Shown here: positions 43,852-56,300 of the stretch, piece by piece | Layout of the letters: each line of letters starts with the position of its first letter | How positions within the stretch are numbered: the stretch's first letter is position 1 | Source: Pyrenula massariospora | Taxonomy: Eukaryota; Ascomycota; Eurotiomycetes; Pyrenulales; Pyrenulaceae | DNA: 64,000 bases | NCBI GenBank assembly: GCA_021030905.1 | Contig: JAGFMI010000013.1 | Span: forward strand, 434,001 to 498,000 | Direction of reading: 5' to 3' | Position numbers and translations under genes: made by a program | Notes under the pieces: model-generated | The model's input: the letters and a program-made list of their open reading frames with translations, nothing else | Database searches by the model: none | Told to the model about the DNA's origin: nothing

Positions 43852-44276
43852 GGTGGTACAGACGGGGCAGTTGAATTGAAGGATGTATTTTATGATGTGG
43901 TGGGACGGGAGAAATGTAGGTTGGAAATTGGACCGATGGCGCTGGAGATGGCGATTCTATACCATGCGTAGGCTTATGCGAATATGCTAGCATGCAAATG
44001 TGATAGATCTTGAGCTTGTGATAGTTGGCAGTGTCTTTATAGAATTGGGTATTCAACGGGCGTTGGTCCACAAGATATCAGATATGCGAGAGAGCATTGA
44101 CGTCACGATGATGCTCGTGGCAGTACTTTAATTCCACGTAGATGCCTAAAGGCTATAATGTTTGAAGGTTGGTCTTGAAATAGAAGTAGCATTTAGTACT
44201 CTCCTCTTGTACATAGCAAAGGCCATCTATTTCTACTACTGCGGTCCATATATATTAACCCCCGACCATAAACACA
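43852..44276. other. Intergenic 0.4 kb
   Basis: DUF1264 gene promoter and terminator of the next minus-strand gene; nothing else seen. Confidence 0.55.
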
Positions 44277-47025
44277 TTAAAGTTTAGACCGAATTCCCTC
44301 AAGCCGAAATTTCACATCCTTTAAAACCTTACTCGTCGGTCGCCAGTCATCAAACTGCCTTAATAACTCCTGTGTCTCAGCATAAAGTTCCGTCTTAACA
44401 TACTCCTCTTCCAAGAGCCCACGCATCGCAAATGGCAAAATGTAAGGATTTGGGGTCGAATTTGGAGTGGCAGGCCTCTGTATTATTGGCGCCGTAGGGA
44501 GCGACGTCGTTTCAAGCGTAAATTCGACGGCAAGGCTAGGCAACAGGGTAAGTGTGAGAGCGCTTGGTGTGGGACGTAGAACATACTCATAAACACCTTC
44601 CTCCTCGTAAATGCGCGAATGGCCTTCTCCGCTGTAGAGACTGCCAGCCATAGGAGAGCTGAGCTCCCGAATTAAGCCGTGGTCTGGAACACCTAAATTA
44701 CGTAGTTTCAAAGCAAAGCCAATCAGATTCACAAGGCTGCGACGGATGGTCAGTATAATATCGATACAGCACGGAGAAGGTTTGTCTCACAAATTTGGGG
44801 CGTGAACGCGTCCGTCGACGAATACGGCGCGGTAGATATGTGGATGTGAAGCTGGCGAAAAGGTAGAAGACTAGGACTGTTAGCAGGATTCATGTAGATG
44901 TTCGAGGCTATTAAATACCTCCAAGCTGACAAGCTGATCGTCAATGCTGCCTGTATATACAATTCGAACACCGAAGCCAAGGCATGTTTCTAATGCGGCC
45001 AAATAGTCTCGAGATACTGTGCTCTTCGGATTGGAGAACTCGAAGAGCTCCCCAGCAGAGCCACTGATCCATCTTGATTTATAGTCTGCAAATGGACCCA
45101 AGTTCACTCCAGCCATTGCACAGATGCCGATCCTTGACGCATTCACACAGCCGAAAGATATGAGCTTCGCCACAAGCATCAGAGCCACAGGAACGCCTTG
45201 GCTATGACACGCGACGAAAATGAAATCGGACTTGCGGATCTCGTCGATCCAGTTCAAAAGGAGCTTCCAAAGCAGATCAACGCGTTCAGCAATTCTCCCT
45301 TCACCTTCCAGAGCAGCGCGCTTCACGTTGCAATCATATCCCCGAGCTGCTGTCCACGTGCGAATGGCTTTGACCGCCATGTCTGCAAACTTTATTGACG
45401 TGCCAGTTGGTTGACCAAGGACAGTCCTTATCAAAGGAGCTGGAAAATAGCCATGAACTCCAATTGCGAGCGCATTTTTTATCCGAGGAGGGTCCCGGAT
45501 CAGACTGAGGTGACGAGGTTCTGGAGACTTTGAGTAACCAAGCAATTGGCTAAGTTGTTGCATCAATCCTGGGCTCTGCTGTAGGAGAAAAGTTTCTTTG
45601 AAAGCCGGTAGGACACTATTTGGAACGGCCTTCTGGAGAGCTTTCGATGCACTTTCCAATTCCTGAGCTTTAGCTTGGGCAGAGTCTGCAGTGTCTTTAG
45701 TGGATGGTTTTGCAGCTTCCTTCCGAGCCTCCTTAGGTTCTGCAGCCTTGCTGGTTTTTGGGGTTGCGGGCAGACTCTCGCTAGTTTTAGACGGTGGTTT
45801 CTTTGTTTTGTCCTCTTGGAGTGTCTCGTTTGGCCGATCAAGGGATATAGAAGCTCGTTTTGGTCTTTTCTGAGAGGGAGTGTCTGAGATAGCTAATTCC
45901 CCAACGTGTGAATCTAAAGCGACGTTTGAAGACGTTCCCCTACGATCCCTTGACCAAAAGATCCAACCAGAAGACTTCCCATCTCCGGGCAGATCTGGAG
46001 GAGGCGAACTTGCCACTATAGGCTCTGTTGACTTTGTTTGGGATTCTGGAGTCTTTGGCCGTTGTTCTTCCTTAGGCGATATGGTCTGGACTTGAATATC
46101 TTTGACAGCCTTCGGCTGTTCAGAAGTTCGGTCTGTCGTAGAGCTATTGAACATTTGAAGCCATGTTCGTTTTGGGGAGACGGGAGTAGCAGGAACATCT
46201 TCGGCTGTTACGGTCTTGTCAGGTATGGCGTTCATTGGTCCATTCTGTACGGATTGTTCCTGTGCCGACAATCTATCTTGATGTGCCTTAGGCGCTGTGC
46301 CATCCTGCTCTTTCCCGAGACTATTGTTTCCTGAAGCTTGCTCCTGGTGATTATTTTTGGTGAACCAGCCTAACCATGTCAAACTAGCATTTGTTACACT
46401 TCCGGGATCGCTTGTCCGTTGAGCTTCACCTTCCCGTTTAGGTTCTACCGGTGTTGGTTCAGTTGTGATCTTCTGCTGACTTTCCGGCCCGTCTAGAGGG
46501 CCTGGACTTCCCTTCGCCAGGCTGGCGCTTGTGCTACCCTTCTTGTCACCCGTCGTTTCGTTTTCAGACAGCTGCGGTGGTGGTGGATCGGAAGTCGCGT
46601 GGACCTTAGTAGTTTCAGCGTCAGCGGGTAGAGATCTACTCGATTTCCTAGTCAAATCAACCGGGGGTGCTTTAAGGGGCTTTGGAGAAGCGGAAGCCTT
46701 GGCTGCGGAAGCTAGTTCTGCTGCCGTATTACTAGCCGAAGATATGCTCTCCCGGGCTATTTGAGTAACTGGAGCAGCTTTCCTCGGCCAGGTCCTGTTG
46801 TACCAGCTCTGTGGACTGATATTAGTATTCTCCTTCCAAGTAACATTTTCAACGGTACTCCACCTTTGATGTTTTTTTTGGCGTCTCGCTTTCAGGTTTT
46901 GGAGGAGACGACTCCGAGGACGGCTGTTCTGTAGGATGGGAGACTTGGGATGGCGAAACCTCAGACGTGGTCTGATCCGAAGACTTATGCTTTGCGGCCT
47001 TTTTCTTCTTACCGACCGGGGCCAT
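44277..47025 (-). CDS. YML020W-like putative alpha/beta hydrolase, 863 aa
   Basis: Four exons: 46864-47025, 44919-46808, 44791-44870, 44277-44736, with consistent phases. The first ~400 residues are disordered and Ser/Pro/Lys-rich, interrupted by short conserved tryptophan motifs (SWYNRTWPRK, LTWLGWFTKN, RTWLQMFNSS, SGWIFWSRD). The C-terminal half has an alpha/beta-hydrolase core: KNALAIGVHGYFPAPLIRTV, then FIFVACHSQGVPVALMLV with the nucleophile Ser in HSQG, and RIVYTGSIDDQLVSLE with an Asp positioned as an acid residue. The His candidate is in IYRAVFVDGRVHAPNL. Yeast YML020W is the only named relative I recognise and has no assigned role. It is divergent from SPB1. Confidence 0.82.
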
Positions 47026-47407
47026 CAGGGGCTGTTTTCGGCATGACCAGGGCTCAGATGCTGTGAAGATTTGTTTGACGAGGCTCAATGTCGTATAGAG
47101 AGGTCGTTATATGAGGGATGGCTAATGGTGTCGAGATTAATGTCTACCTGAATCGCCTGGTACCTGATCCGCAACCATCTAGTTAGTTTCCGCAAGGCAC
47201 GCGCCCGCTGAAACCCACGTCATTGGAGATCATGGCCGCGGGCCCGTGCAGCGATTAGTCGGGTCGGAGTCCGAGATAACGCAGAGCCCCACAGAGTCGG
47301 TCTCGAAAACTTTCTTTTAGGCCATGATCAACTTGAGCCTCTCACCCGCTCTGACGGCGCCCATGGCCGCGTTGCTGCCGGCGTAACGAGCCATCTCTTG
47401 CACCACC
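47026..47407. promoter_or_regulatory. Bidirectional promoter between the YML020W-like gene and SPB1
   Basis: About 380 bases between divergent starts, GC-rich, without a TATA box. No specific sites are claimed. Confidence 0.5.
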
Positions 47408-49906
47408 ATGGCTATCCAAAAGAAGCACGGAAAAGGTCGGCTCGACAAGTGGTACAAGCTTGCTAAAGAGAAAGGCTACAGGGCTCGCGCGGCGTTCAAG
47501 TTAATCCAACTCAACAAGAAGTATGGCTTCTTGGAAAAAAGCAAAGTTCTTTTGGACCTCTGTGCCGCCCCAGGGTCATGGTGTCAGGTTGCCGCAGAGG
47601 TTATGCCCGCCCAGAGCATTATCGTAGGTGTCGATCTAGCGCCAATCAAACCTATCCCTCGAGCGATCACTTTCCAGAGCGACATTACCACAGACCAGTG
47701 TAGATCGACAATTAGAAAGCATCTAAAATCATGGAAAGCAGATACGGTTCTTCACGATGGCGCCCCCAATGTCGGTATTGCTTGGGTACAAGATGCGTTT
47801 TCCCAGGCGGAGTTGGCTTTACAGGCGCTCAAGCTGGCTACAGATTTTCTGGTCGGAGGCGGTACGTTTGTCACGAAAGTTTTCCGCTCAAAAGATTACA
47901 ACTCGTTGCTGTGGGTCTTAAAGCAGTTGTTCACGTTCGTCGAGGCTACGAAGCCACCATCGTCGCGAAACGTGTCCGCTGAGATTTTTGTGGTCTGCCG
48001 CGGTTTCAAAGCCCCGAAGAGAATCGATCCTAGACTCTTAGATCCCCGTCATGTGTTCGCGGAGCTCGCTGATCCTACTCCCAAGAATGAGGCAAAGGTG
48101 TTCAATCCAGAAAAGAAGAAGCGAAAAAGAGAAGGCTATGAGGAGGGGGATCATCTTCAACACAAAGAAGTTTCAGTAAGCGAATTTATACACACGACGG
48201 ATCCCATTGCCATTCTGGGCTCTATCAACAAGCTCAGCTTCGAGCACGGTCCGAATGGTGATCTAGCTCTCGCGACGCTTCAGAGGCTCCCCGAAACGAC
48301 ACCTGAAATCCGAGAATGTTGTAACGATCTCAAAGTGCTCGGACGCAAGGAATTCCGTAATCTACTGCGGTGGAGACTCAAGATTCGTGAGCAATTTGGA
48401 CTTGGCTCGAAACATAAAGAGAAGTCACAACATACTGCAGGAGAAGAGGTGGCAGAGATTGAACCCATGGATGAGGAGCTGAGAATTCAAGAGGATCTCC
48501 AACGTATGCATGATCAGGCAAGATCTGAGAAAAAGAAACAGAGAAGAAAAGACAACGAAAGGAAACAGAAGGAGATTGTCAGGATGCAAATGCAAATGAC
48601 TACGCCAACGGATATTGGCATGGAACAAGAGGGGCCAAACGGAGAAGGGGCAATGTTTAGCAAAAAGACTGCGGAGAAAGCAGAGGCTGTGGGCAGGGCT
48701 TCAAATGACGAGATGAGGAATCTCGAAGAGGAAGAGACGGATGATTCAGACATCTCTGAAAGCTCCGACGAGGAGTCTGACCCAGATGAGGACAGTCTAG
48801 AATCGGAGCTAGATACTTTATACTCTGAATATCGTGGGCGTAGGGAAGACCGCATTGCGAAAGAGCGCGCCAAGCGAGCACGAAGGGAAAAGGAGACAGA
48901 TGAGTGGGCAGGCTTTTCTGGTTCTGAGGCCGACTCCGACAACGATCCTGATGAAGAACCTAATTTAGCACCGCCTGCCGTTGATTCTTCTCATCTAAAT
49001 TTCTCGACATCAATACCATCTGCCCAGGGCCTCTCCAATAAAGCTGCCTTGTTCTTTGACCAGGATATATTCAAGGACATTGACTCGGGGATGGTTGAGG
49101 ATGATGACAGTGCCATTGAGCTGGACGATGACTCTGAAGATAAGAACCTTTCAATGATCAAAGAGTCCAAACCTTCAAAGCCTGCTCAAGAAATGTCCCT
49201 GACTGGAGAAGGTGCCCATACCAAATCAAAAAGATCTAAACATAATGTTTCGTCCACGCGAGAACCAAAGCACAAAGACTCAAACAAAATAGAAGAAGTA
49301 AAGACCATCCCAGACACCGAAGACTCTGACCCCCGCCGCCGCGACGGCAAACTAGACATCGACATCATCACCGCCGAAGCCATGGCCCTCGCCCACTCCC
49401 TCGCCAAAGGCGAAACCAAAACCTCCGACCTCGTCGACGACGGCTTCAACAAACACGCCTTCCGCGACGTCGACGGCCTCCCCGAATGGTTCCTCGACGA
49501 CGAAGCCAAACACAGCCAGCCGCAGCGGCCCGTCACCGCGGCAGCGGCCGCCGCGATCCGCGAGAAGATGCGCGCGCTCAACGCGCGGCCCATCAAGAAG
49601 GTGCAGGAGGCGAGGGGCAGGAAGAAGATGAAGGCGGCCCAGAGGCTGGAGAAGCTGCGGAAGAAGTCGGCGTTGCTGGCGGAGGAGGATGGGGTGTCGG
49701 AGAGGGATAAGGCGCAGAGTATTGCGAGGCTGATGAGCAGGGCGGGGAAGAAGAAGCCGAAGCAGAAGGTGAGGTTGGTGGTGGCCAAGGGGGGCAATAA
49801 GGGGATTTCGGGGCGGCCGAGGGGTGTGAAGGGGAAATATAAGATTGTAGATTCGAGGCTGAAAAAGGATGTGAGGGCAGAAAAGAGACTTAAGAAGAGG
49901 AACTAG
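47408..49906 (+). CDS. SPB1: 27S pre-rRNA 2'-O-methyltransferase Spb1, 832 aa
   Basis: A single exon from an ATG in good context (CACCATGGC). The FtsJ/RrmJ domain occupies about residues 20-210, with the SAM-binding [15 protein letters not shown] (48-62) and catalytic-type KDKE residues ([35 protein letters not shown]). The DUF3381 helical domain follows, then acidic and coiled regions and the Spb1 C-terminal domain ([18 protein letters not shown] to [14 protein letters not shown]). Spb1 methylates G2922 in the ribosomal A-loop on nucleolar pre-60S particles. From about 49320 the codons become strikingly C-ending, then G-ending after about 49555, unlike the first two thirds of the gene. Confidence 0.96.
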   Translation: MAIQKKHGKGRLDKWYKLAKEKGYRARAAFKLIQLNKKYGFLEKSKVLLDLCAAPGSWCQVAAEVMPAQSIIVGVDLAPIKPIPRAITFQSDITTDQCRSTIRKHLKSWKADTVLHDGAPNVGIAWVQDAFSQAELALQALKLATDFLVGGGTFVTKVFRSKDYNSLLWVLKQLFTFVEATKPPSSRNVSAEIFVVCRGFKAPKRIDPRLLDPRHVFAELADPTPKNEAKVFNPEKKKRKREGYEEGDHLQHKEVSVSEFIHTTDPIAILGSINKLSFEHGPNGDLALATLQRLPETTPEIRECCNDLKVLGRKEFRNLLRWRLKIREQFGLGSKHKEKSQHTAGEEVAEIEPMDEELRIQEDLQRMHDQARSEKKKQRRKDNERKQKEIVRMQMQMTTPTDIGMEQEGPNGEGAMFSKKTAEKAEAVGRASNDEMRNLEEEETDDSDISESSDEESDPDEDSLESELDTLYSEYRGRREDRIAKERAKRARREKETDEWAGFSGSEADSDNDPDEEPNLAPPAVDSSHLNFSTSIPSAQGLSNKAALFFDQDIFKDIDSGMVEDDDSAIELDDDSEDKNLSMIKESKPSKPAQEMSLTGEGAHTKSKRSKHNVSSTREPKHKDSNKIEEVKTIPDTEDSDPRRRDGKLDIDIITAEAMALAHSLAKGETKTSDLVDDGFNKHAFRDVDGLPEWFLDDEAKHSQPQRPVTAAAAAAIREKMRALNARPIKKVQEARGRKKMKAAQRLEKLRKKSALLAEEDGVSERDKAQSIARLMSRAGKKKPKQKVRLVVAKGGNKGISGRPRGVKGKYKIVDSRLKKDVRAEKRLKKRN

Positions 49907-50249
49907 ATGATTGGTAGCACAGAACAAGTTTGTTTTCTTCTATCAAGCGTTGAGTTGAACAGGGTATCGTGGGGAGGAGTAGCAAGAAAATGTCGTGTCC
50001 GTAAAACTCCGTAAGGTCATATACAAGCTCCCAGCATCTCAAGCACAAATGCCCCACCTGTCTTTTTTTGTTCTCCAAATTCAAGTCTGCCCTCCATCGC
50101 TGTATGCATCACTTCGCAAAGAAAACGCTTCCACGTGAATCTAGCCATTCCCAAATTCAATAATCAACTTAAAAGGGTATCAATGCTTTTAGCCAACCAA
50201 GCACTTGACTTAGAACGGCGCACTAACGTAGACCCCCCAAGACGCCACC
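49907..50249. other. Convergent 3' regions of SPB1 and DOT1
   Basis: About 340 bases, nothing recognised beyond untranslated sequence. Confidence 0.6.
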
Positions 50250-51800
50250 TCAACCAACAAACCGCTTAGAGTCCTTCCTGGCAACGTGGTATTCCCCAGG
50301 AGCATCTGTCCAACTCACGCTCCCGCTCCAAAAGGGTTTCTTCTCATCGGAGAAGACGTTCATGATATCGCCCGTGTTACGCTTGCTCGCGTCGCCAACG
50401 AACCCCTTAAGGCTCACAATTTGCGCGCCTTCCTTCATATCCAAGAAGCAGCGTTTCAGATCGTCGTTCAATTTCGGCGTGAAAGCTTGGTTGTTGACGA
50501 GCACCAGATCGGCTCGCTTCAAAACGTCAAGGGTACGTTGATTTTCGAGGAAGTCCCCGCGCTCCAAGTGAACGTCGCCGGGCTGAAGACCCCAGAGGTG
50601 GCACCTGGCCGTGAACTCTTTGTGCTGTAAATCGGCGAGCTCGCAGGCATTCGGCATCATTTCGCAGCCCCAGCTTTCGCAGCCGGTTTGGAGGGCGACT
50701 TGCAAGACTACATTGCCCACGCCGGATCCAAGGTCGACAAAGACATGGTGGGATTTCAGGCCGGTTTCGGAGAGAATTTTGGACACAAAACGGGGGAGTA
50801 GCTCGCCGTAGACGTTATCAGTACCATTTTCATATCGGCGCAGTGAATCACTTCGGGGAGATACAGTGCGCACGTAGATTTGCGTTAGGATCGTTTCGAC
50901 GAGGCTCAGAGGCAGGGAATGGAGACCGTCGAGGTACTCTGATATGACATTGGATTTGCGGAAGGTGGTCAACGCTGAATTAACTTCGTCCAGCGCAATA
51001 CGGAAAGCGGCCTCGTCGATCTTCTTGTAAGAACGTCGCAATTTATAGAGAAGTCCAATAGCTTCGTCGGATATCTTTGAAGCTTCTGCTTCCGGCAGAT
51101 AATGCTTCGCAATTGCATCAATGCTATTGATGAGTTCATCGACCGGCTTGAAATCTTCTGCATCTGTAGGGCGCACCAAGTTGTACCGTTCGCGAGGACA
51201 GGCGCTGGGATATTGTAGCTCAATGGGGAGCGGAAGTTCCGATAGTTCCGTTACTGGCGTTGTGGAGTTTGCAAATAGCCTAATATATTTCGTCTTGTTG
51301 TTGTCCCCTGGAGTGGCGAAAGCGACGTCTGCTGCGTGTATCATAGGTACCGACTTGTCACCGTCCTCCAAGAATGCCTTCTTTGACCTTACACGCCTGT
51401 TCAGGTCAATAAAAGCCTCTCCATTGATCTTTTGCCTCTTCTTTGGCAGTGCTATATCTGTCTCGTCGTCGTCGTCAGAGTCCGAGAATCGAGGCGTCAA
51501 GACCGACGGAGAGGAACGCTTTCCATTGGATAAATGCTTTGACCTTATAGACGATCTTGGACTGCTCTTGCCGGCTGTTGTAGGTGTGGACCGTCTTGAA
51601 TCAGTGGAGGGCGTGTCACTCACGGCTCGGGCTTTCCCGTTGAGGCTCAGGGACGGAGGTCGATGTTGAGCGGCATTGGCGTAGGAAGGTGTAGATCGAG
51701 GGCTTGAGAGGGACTGTGTTTCGCTCTTGACATGCGTTATCTTTTTTTGCGTTTGTAGTGGTCGCGTGCCTTTTTTGTTCAGTGCATCAAACGCACCCAT
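50250..51800 (-). CDS. DOT1: Histone H3 lysine-79 methyltransferase Dot1, 516 aa
   Basis: The C-terminal catalytic domain has the class-I methyltransferase and Dot1 motifs: YGELLPRFVSKIL, DLGSGVGNVVLQVAL (near residue 350, SAM binding), GCEMMPNACELAD, GDFLENQRT and NNQAFTPKLND (near 437). The N-terminal third is disordered and basic (KKRQKINGEAF), typical of fungal Dot1, which lacks the long human C-terminus. The frame is open above 51800 but without an ATG; MGAFDALNKKG fits the N-terminus of fungal Dot1, and a GTAAGA...CAACAG pair at about 51820-51878 is consistent with an intron in the 5' leader. Dot1 methylates nucleosomal H3 and controls silencing and DNA-damage response. Confidence 0.92.
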   Translation of the reverse strand: MGAFDALNKKGTRPLQTQKKITHVKSETQSLSSPRSTPSYANAAQHRPPSLSLNGKARAVSDTPSTDSRRSTPTTAGKSSPRSSIRSKHLSNGKRSSPSVLTPRFSDSDDDDETDIALPKKRQKINGEAFIDLNRRVRSKKAFLEDGDKSVPMIHAADVAFATPGDNNKTKYIRLFANSTTPVTELSELPLPIELQYPSACPRERYNLVRPTDAEDFKPVDELINSIDAIAKHYLPEAEASKISDEAIGLLYKLRRSYKKIDEAAFRIALDEVNSALTTFRKSNVISEYLDGLHSLPLSLVETILTQIYVRTVSPRSDSLRRYENGTDNVYGELLPRFVSKILSETGLKSHHVFVDLGSGVGNVVLQVALQTGCESWGCEMMPNACELADLQHKEFTARCHLWGLQPGDVHLERGDFLENQRTLDVLKRADLVLVNNQAFTPKLNDDLKRCFLDMKEGAQIVSLKGFVGDASKRNTGDIMNVFSDEKKPFWSGSVSWTDAPGEYHVARKDSKRFVG

Positions 51801-52509
51801 GCCGCCACTCCCCTTCTGTTGCCTTTGGTGAGTTTCGTTTGAACACAATTTACATGCCCCGGGAAGGGATCTCTTACCAAATCGTGGGAAGCTAAGCTGA
51901 AAGCCTCCAAAGAGTTGGTTTGAAGTAAAGTACAACGGATGTTGGTCAGTTGAACTGCGGGAATCCTACGAGGCTGAATTTGGCAAGGCTAAATGGCGAG
52001 GCTAGCTCGTTGTATTGAAAACGCTAGGTACCTTACAGCAGAATCAGCAACTCAAATTACAGCGATGATACTAGAGCCACACACCTTTTAACGGATAACG
52101 TGTCCGATTTTTGAGAAAGTGTAAAGAGACAGTGTCTCTATCGTGCCTTTATTATGTCAGTATTGTAGAGATTCAGTGGAACCTTAAAGCAGGAACGACC
52201 TTGAATGCGTGCTCTGTGTTAAAGACGGTCCAAGATCACGTGAATAGTTTGATCTGCTGGTTCTGCCGTCAAGTACCTATGTAAGGAGATTCGTTAAATA
52301 CTGTAAGCATCCGTAAGGCCTGTCTGCGAGACAGTCACGTGATCAAACCCCCATCGCTAGCCCAATTTGGCGATTTTCATTTTTGGAATTCCAAACATGA
52401 ATAAACAGAGAACAAAACACGAGCACGCAAACTTGACAAGCAACCATGTAAGTACGATACTGGTCTGGTTTGAGGTATAAAATCACCCTTTCATACCCCC
52501 TTTACCATC
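51801..52509. other. Divergent promoter region of DOT1 and the kinase-like gene
   Basis: About 700 bases. A GTAAGT at 52449 followed by TGTGTAG at 52511-52517 looks like an intron, but splicing it does not open a frame into the downstream gene. Confidence 0.5.
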
Positions 52510-53370
52510 ATGTGTAGTCTCCTAACCCCGCCGTTGGTCAGCGTGCCAGTCATGGCGAGTGACTTTTCTGTAAAAAGCCCTACAACAACTGCACCAAAGA
52601 TTGCGTCGGTCGATGACCTTGACGCTGTCTGCGAAGATTTGGACCCTCAAACGCACCAAGTTCGATACACCACATTCTATATCTTCGACGATGATGACTA
52701 CGCCTTCTGGGGCAAGATCCTCAAGCCAAAAAACGACATCACCTTGGAAGAGTATCAGTCGGCATTACAGCGCATTCCGGATGGAGAGTTGTACCCGAAG
52801 ATGTCGACTGACCTCGAAATATCGAGTGTTCGAAAGCCGTGCGCAGACGATAGGGGTGAAACTTTCGTCAAAAGACCTAATCTTGCGATACTGGACTTGG
52901 TTCAAGACACGAGCTTCCTTTCCAATCTACTTCTCAGCGAGGCTCGCATTATGCAACGCATAGCAAAAAACCCTCACCGAAATATCATCGGGTACCGGGG
53001 AGTACGTGTAAGGCGCGGGAGAGTCACTGGCATTGTACTGGATAAGCATAAACGTACGCTTTTGGACCATGTTAAGTCACAACGAAGTCTCAATATTAGC
53101 TCCCTTATGATGGCCCTTGGCTCAGCGGTGGCTCATTTGCACTCACTCGATCTTGCTCACAACGACATCAACCCTGAAAACGTCTTGGTTGATGATGATG
53201 GCTCGTTGGTCCTGATCGACTTCGGTTCGTGTCAGCCGCCTAAGAAACGTCTTCTCACTTCAGGCACACCAGGATGGGCATATGACACTTTCACCCACTC
53301 TGACCAGAGAAACGACCTGTTTGCATTGGGGAAAATGCTGCTTTGGCTAGGGAACCCCACGTTCGAGTAG
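52510..53370 (+). CDS. Small kinase-like protein with HND catalytic loop, 286 aa
   Basis: The C-terminal half is a protein-kinase fold: ARIMQRIAKNPHRNIIGYRG (helix C and strand 4), RRGRVTGIVLDKHKRTLLDH (hinge), the catalytic loop HNDINPENVLVDDD, the metal site LIDFGSC, SGTPGWAYDTF, and a short alpha-F segment DQRNDLFALGKMLLWLG. It stops there, so most of the C-lobe helices are missing. The N-terminal half has an acidic YIFDDDDYAFWGKIL segment and no clear glycine loop. HND in place of HRD is common in fungal lineage-specific kinase-like proteins. A start at the second ATG (52552, context GTCATGG) is also possible. Substrate and role unknown. Confidence 0.7.
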   Translation: MCSLLTPPLVSVPVMASDFSVKSPTTTAPKIASVDDLDAVCEDLDPQTHQVRYTTFYIFDDDDYAFWGKILKPKNDITLEEYQSALQRIPDGELYPKMSTDLEISSVRKPCADDRGETFVKRPNLAILDLVQDTSFLSNLLLSEARIMQRIAKNPHRNIIGYRGVRVRRGRVTGIVLDKHKRTLLDHVKSQRSLNISSLMMALGSAVAHLHSLDLAHNDINPENVLVDDDGSLVLIDFGSCQPPKKRLLTSGTPGWAYDTFTHSDQRNDLFALGKMLLWLGNPTFE

Positions 53371-56300
53371 GGCTTTTATTGGTTGGGAATGGGGACGCAT
53401 GAAAGCTCTCTAACCACTCGAGAAACCATGCAGCAAACGCATAAACGTCCTCTAGGTTACGCTCAGTCTACTCACAGACTCAATTCCAGTATGTGTTCAG
53501 ATATGCTTCCATTTCCTTCAGCCGTTTCATTGATAGTTCTACGTATTCTTATTTGCAGTGCTATGGAGGTTTGCCCGATAGAAGCCATAGGAAGTAACTG
53601 GGTTGAACGGGCTGACTCCAGGTTTCTAGGAATTCGATAGGATATTCCAAGTCCCATGCAATAGAATGAGCTGATGGGTTTTTACCCGGTGGACGTCGTT
53701 GAATGTCGCGCGGGCGAAAAAGGACTCGTCCAGAATCCTTAGCACCTAATGTACTCTCATACTGCATAGAGTTACAGGTGTTGACAAGGGCTACGCTGAC
53801 AAAGCAGGCAGCTCACGGACGTGTGTTATGCTAGATGCGGCCGGCAGCATATTAAAGCCGGCCTGGATTGGTTGCCATAATTCCATAATGACCAACTGGA
53901 CTGCGTCGTTCAGCTTTCAGCCTGAAGGCCTCATGCAAGTGTCACCCCCATCACGTTTCTGACGAATTATACAACGCCACGTAGATAAGAGCTTCCTTCG
54001 TGAATATCTCGTTGGTGACCTCCACCAAGATCTACTACCGGTGAAAGAAAGGTTAGTTGCCAACAATTCCCCCGCAATGTGTTATAATCTCTCTTTCTTG
54101 ATCCATTCTCCCTCTCAACTTGATCGAGCTATATCTCTAACCTCTCGTAACCTATTATGACGCTTTGAAGTTTCACAATCACATCTAAAATGTTCGTCAT
54201 CACTATATATTCAAACTTAGGTCTAACCCGGTTCATCTAGGTGCAAACCCCCTGAAACAGTCACAAAGTCCAAAACAATGAAAGATGGCTCTACCAAGAC
54301 CTGGCAAACATTTATTACTCACGATTGTCTAAACCCCGAGTGTCCGAGTTCGTCTTGTTATACACCACCTCAGCAGCCTTAGCAGGCTTCAGGCAATAGT
54401 AGGTACAGAATGATGTTTCCATGATTGAGGCCAATGGCTAACATATGGGATAGCCTAAGCTAAGAAGTAATCTAACAAAGGCATTGGAGGAGGGTTTCGG
54501 AATGCTGTTAGCTAGCTGATTGAACTGATGTTACAGAAGACGGAAGTTTATGCCATTGTCAGTCGTTTATTGAGAGCATGTCTTGAGGAATTCCTTTGAT
54601 AATTTGCAAATCCGCGTGCCGTGAGATGACTGGAAAAGATGGATTCGCTGGTCGTTGTGGTTCAGAGCGACTTATCCCCTTGCTAAATGCATTGCAACTT
54701 GTATACTTTGGAGACTCGATGCTCTGCAGGCCACATGTTTTCTCTAACCTAGTAAGATCGTCTCATCCGAGGAATGCATGTCTTACTCTGGTGCATCCGT
54801 AACTTGCTCATCTCCGACCTGATGGATATATTAACCATAAGTCAACTGAGGGCAGAGCGCCAATAAGGAGGAAGCCTGAAAGAGTACATCCGAGCCATTT
54901 GATCACTATTTTTGTAAAAAGATAAATGATTTTACGATCTGAAGCTTATAATTTTTCACGAAAAAGAAAGACCGGGTTAATTCTAAAAGTTGAACATAGA
55001 AATTTCACGGAGGCAGAGCCCACAAAAAACCATGTAATAGAGATTGCGACGCAGCTGAAAAAATCTGGTAATCAACCCACGACTAGATCCGAGTATGCAT
55101 AGCGCCGATAATTTGATTTAGAGAAGTAATTCAAAAGCAGTTTGCCGAAGAACATGCTTACACAATTACAAAAGTGGACACTCTAGGTAGGTGCTATGCA
55201 AGAATAGAAAGGGCAATCTGAGCTACGCAAGTGCCTCACATGGAATTATGTTGCGAGCCCTCTCGAAAAAAAAAGGAGGATAAGACGCAGTCTCATCGAC
55301 CCACATGCTCACTCTTGAAAATGCTGCCGAGAGTGCATTCATTCACTCTTGATGACCTTCAGGTCTCAAATGAAAAGTCTTGACCGATGAATATATTTTC
55401 CACCAATTAATCACGCATATGCTCGCGTTTGTAATCTCCCCATTCTGGTGTACTTATTTAGCCTACGCTAATGTACCTTGTTCGAGGCTTCCGTCTGCGT
55501 TATTGTCGGTGTGGTTTAGTAGGACTGCGAAGCGAGGACCAGAATGATCACGCGATAGAAGAAAAGAGAGATTAAATGCGGGGATGGTCCTCTATTAATC
55601 GAAAAGGCTGTTACTGTCTTATAAGAGGCAAGACCGATGCTCATGAAGTCTGATAATCGATTCTTAGAGACACTGAGCTTAGAATCAAGGAAAGGGCTGA
55701 TGGGGCATATACGTCGTTTAAGAGTGTTGAAGATTCATGGTCACTCCCAGGAGAAGATCTACCCTGCATACCCAAAACTCCCAGAATTCATGCAAGACGT
55801 ACGTTACTTTTTATATTGTAGAGACGTATTTGGTAGGTGACCTGGGAAAGATTGCCCTGTCCTTCATGTAGCTCATGGGATGCCGAACAATACAATCCAC
55901 TCGAAAGCCAAGAAGGATGCTTCAAGCACGATAAGATTATCGTGGAAAATATTTGTAAAACATGTAGCTCGTGTGGCTGGTCCAGAGGATGGCTAGTATG
56001 AGTCGCGAGATTCCTCCAACGTGGGAGATAAAACACACCACATATCGAGAGAATCCCAGCTAACGAAAGGGAGCGTCAAGTTTGTCACATTGTTCAAAAA
56101 AGCCATCTGGAAAGTATGAAACGCACGAAGTGCTTGGCTAGCAATCGATCGTATCAAAGTTGTGATAATTAGATGAAGTGTAGGAGGCGAACGAGTTTCG
56201 CCGACAAGATCAGCGCACCAATTTCTCCGCCTTGCCAAGCCCTATAATATTTATCATCCCGATTATTAGCCGGTGGACGGTGCCACGACTTTTGATGACC

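Noticed and set aside
49352-49927. Minus-strand open frames of about 190-200 codons at the SPB1 3' end
   Set aside because: Antisense of the SPB1 C-terminal domain, caused by the codon-ending switch there.
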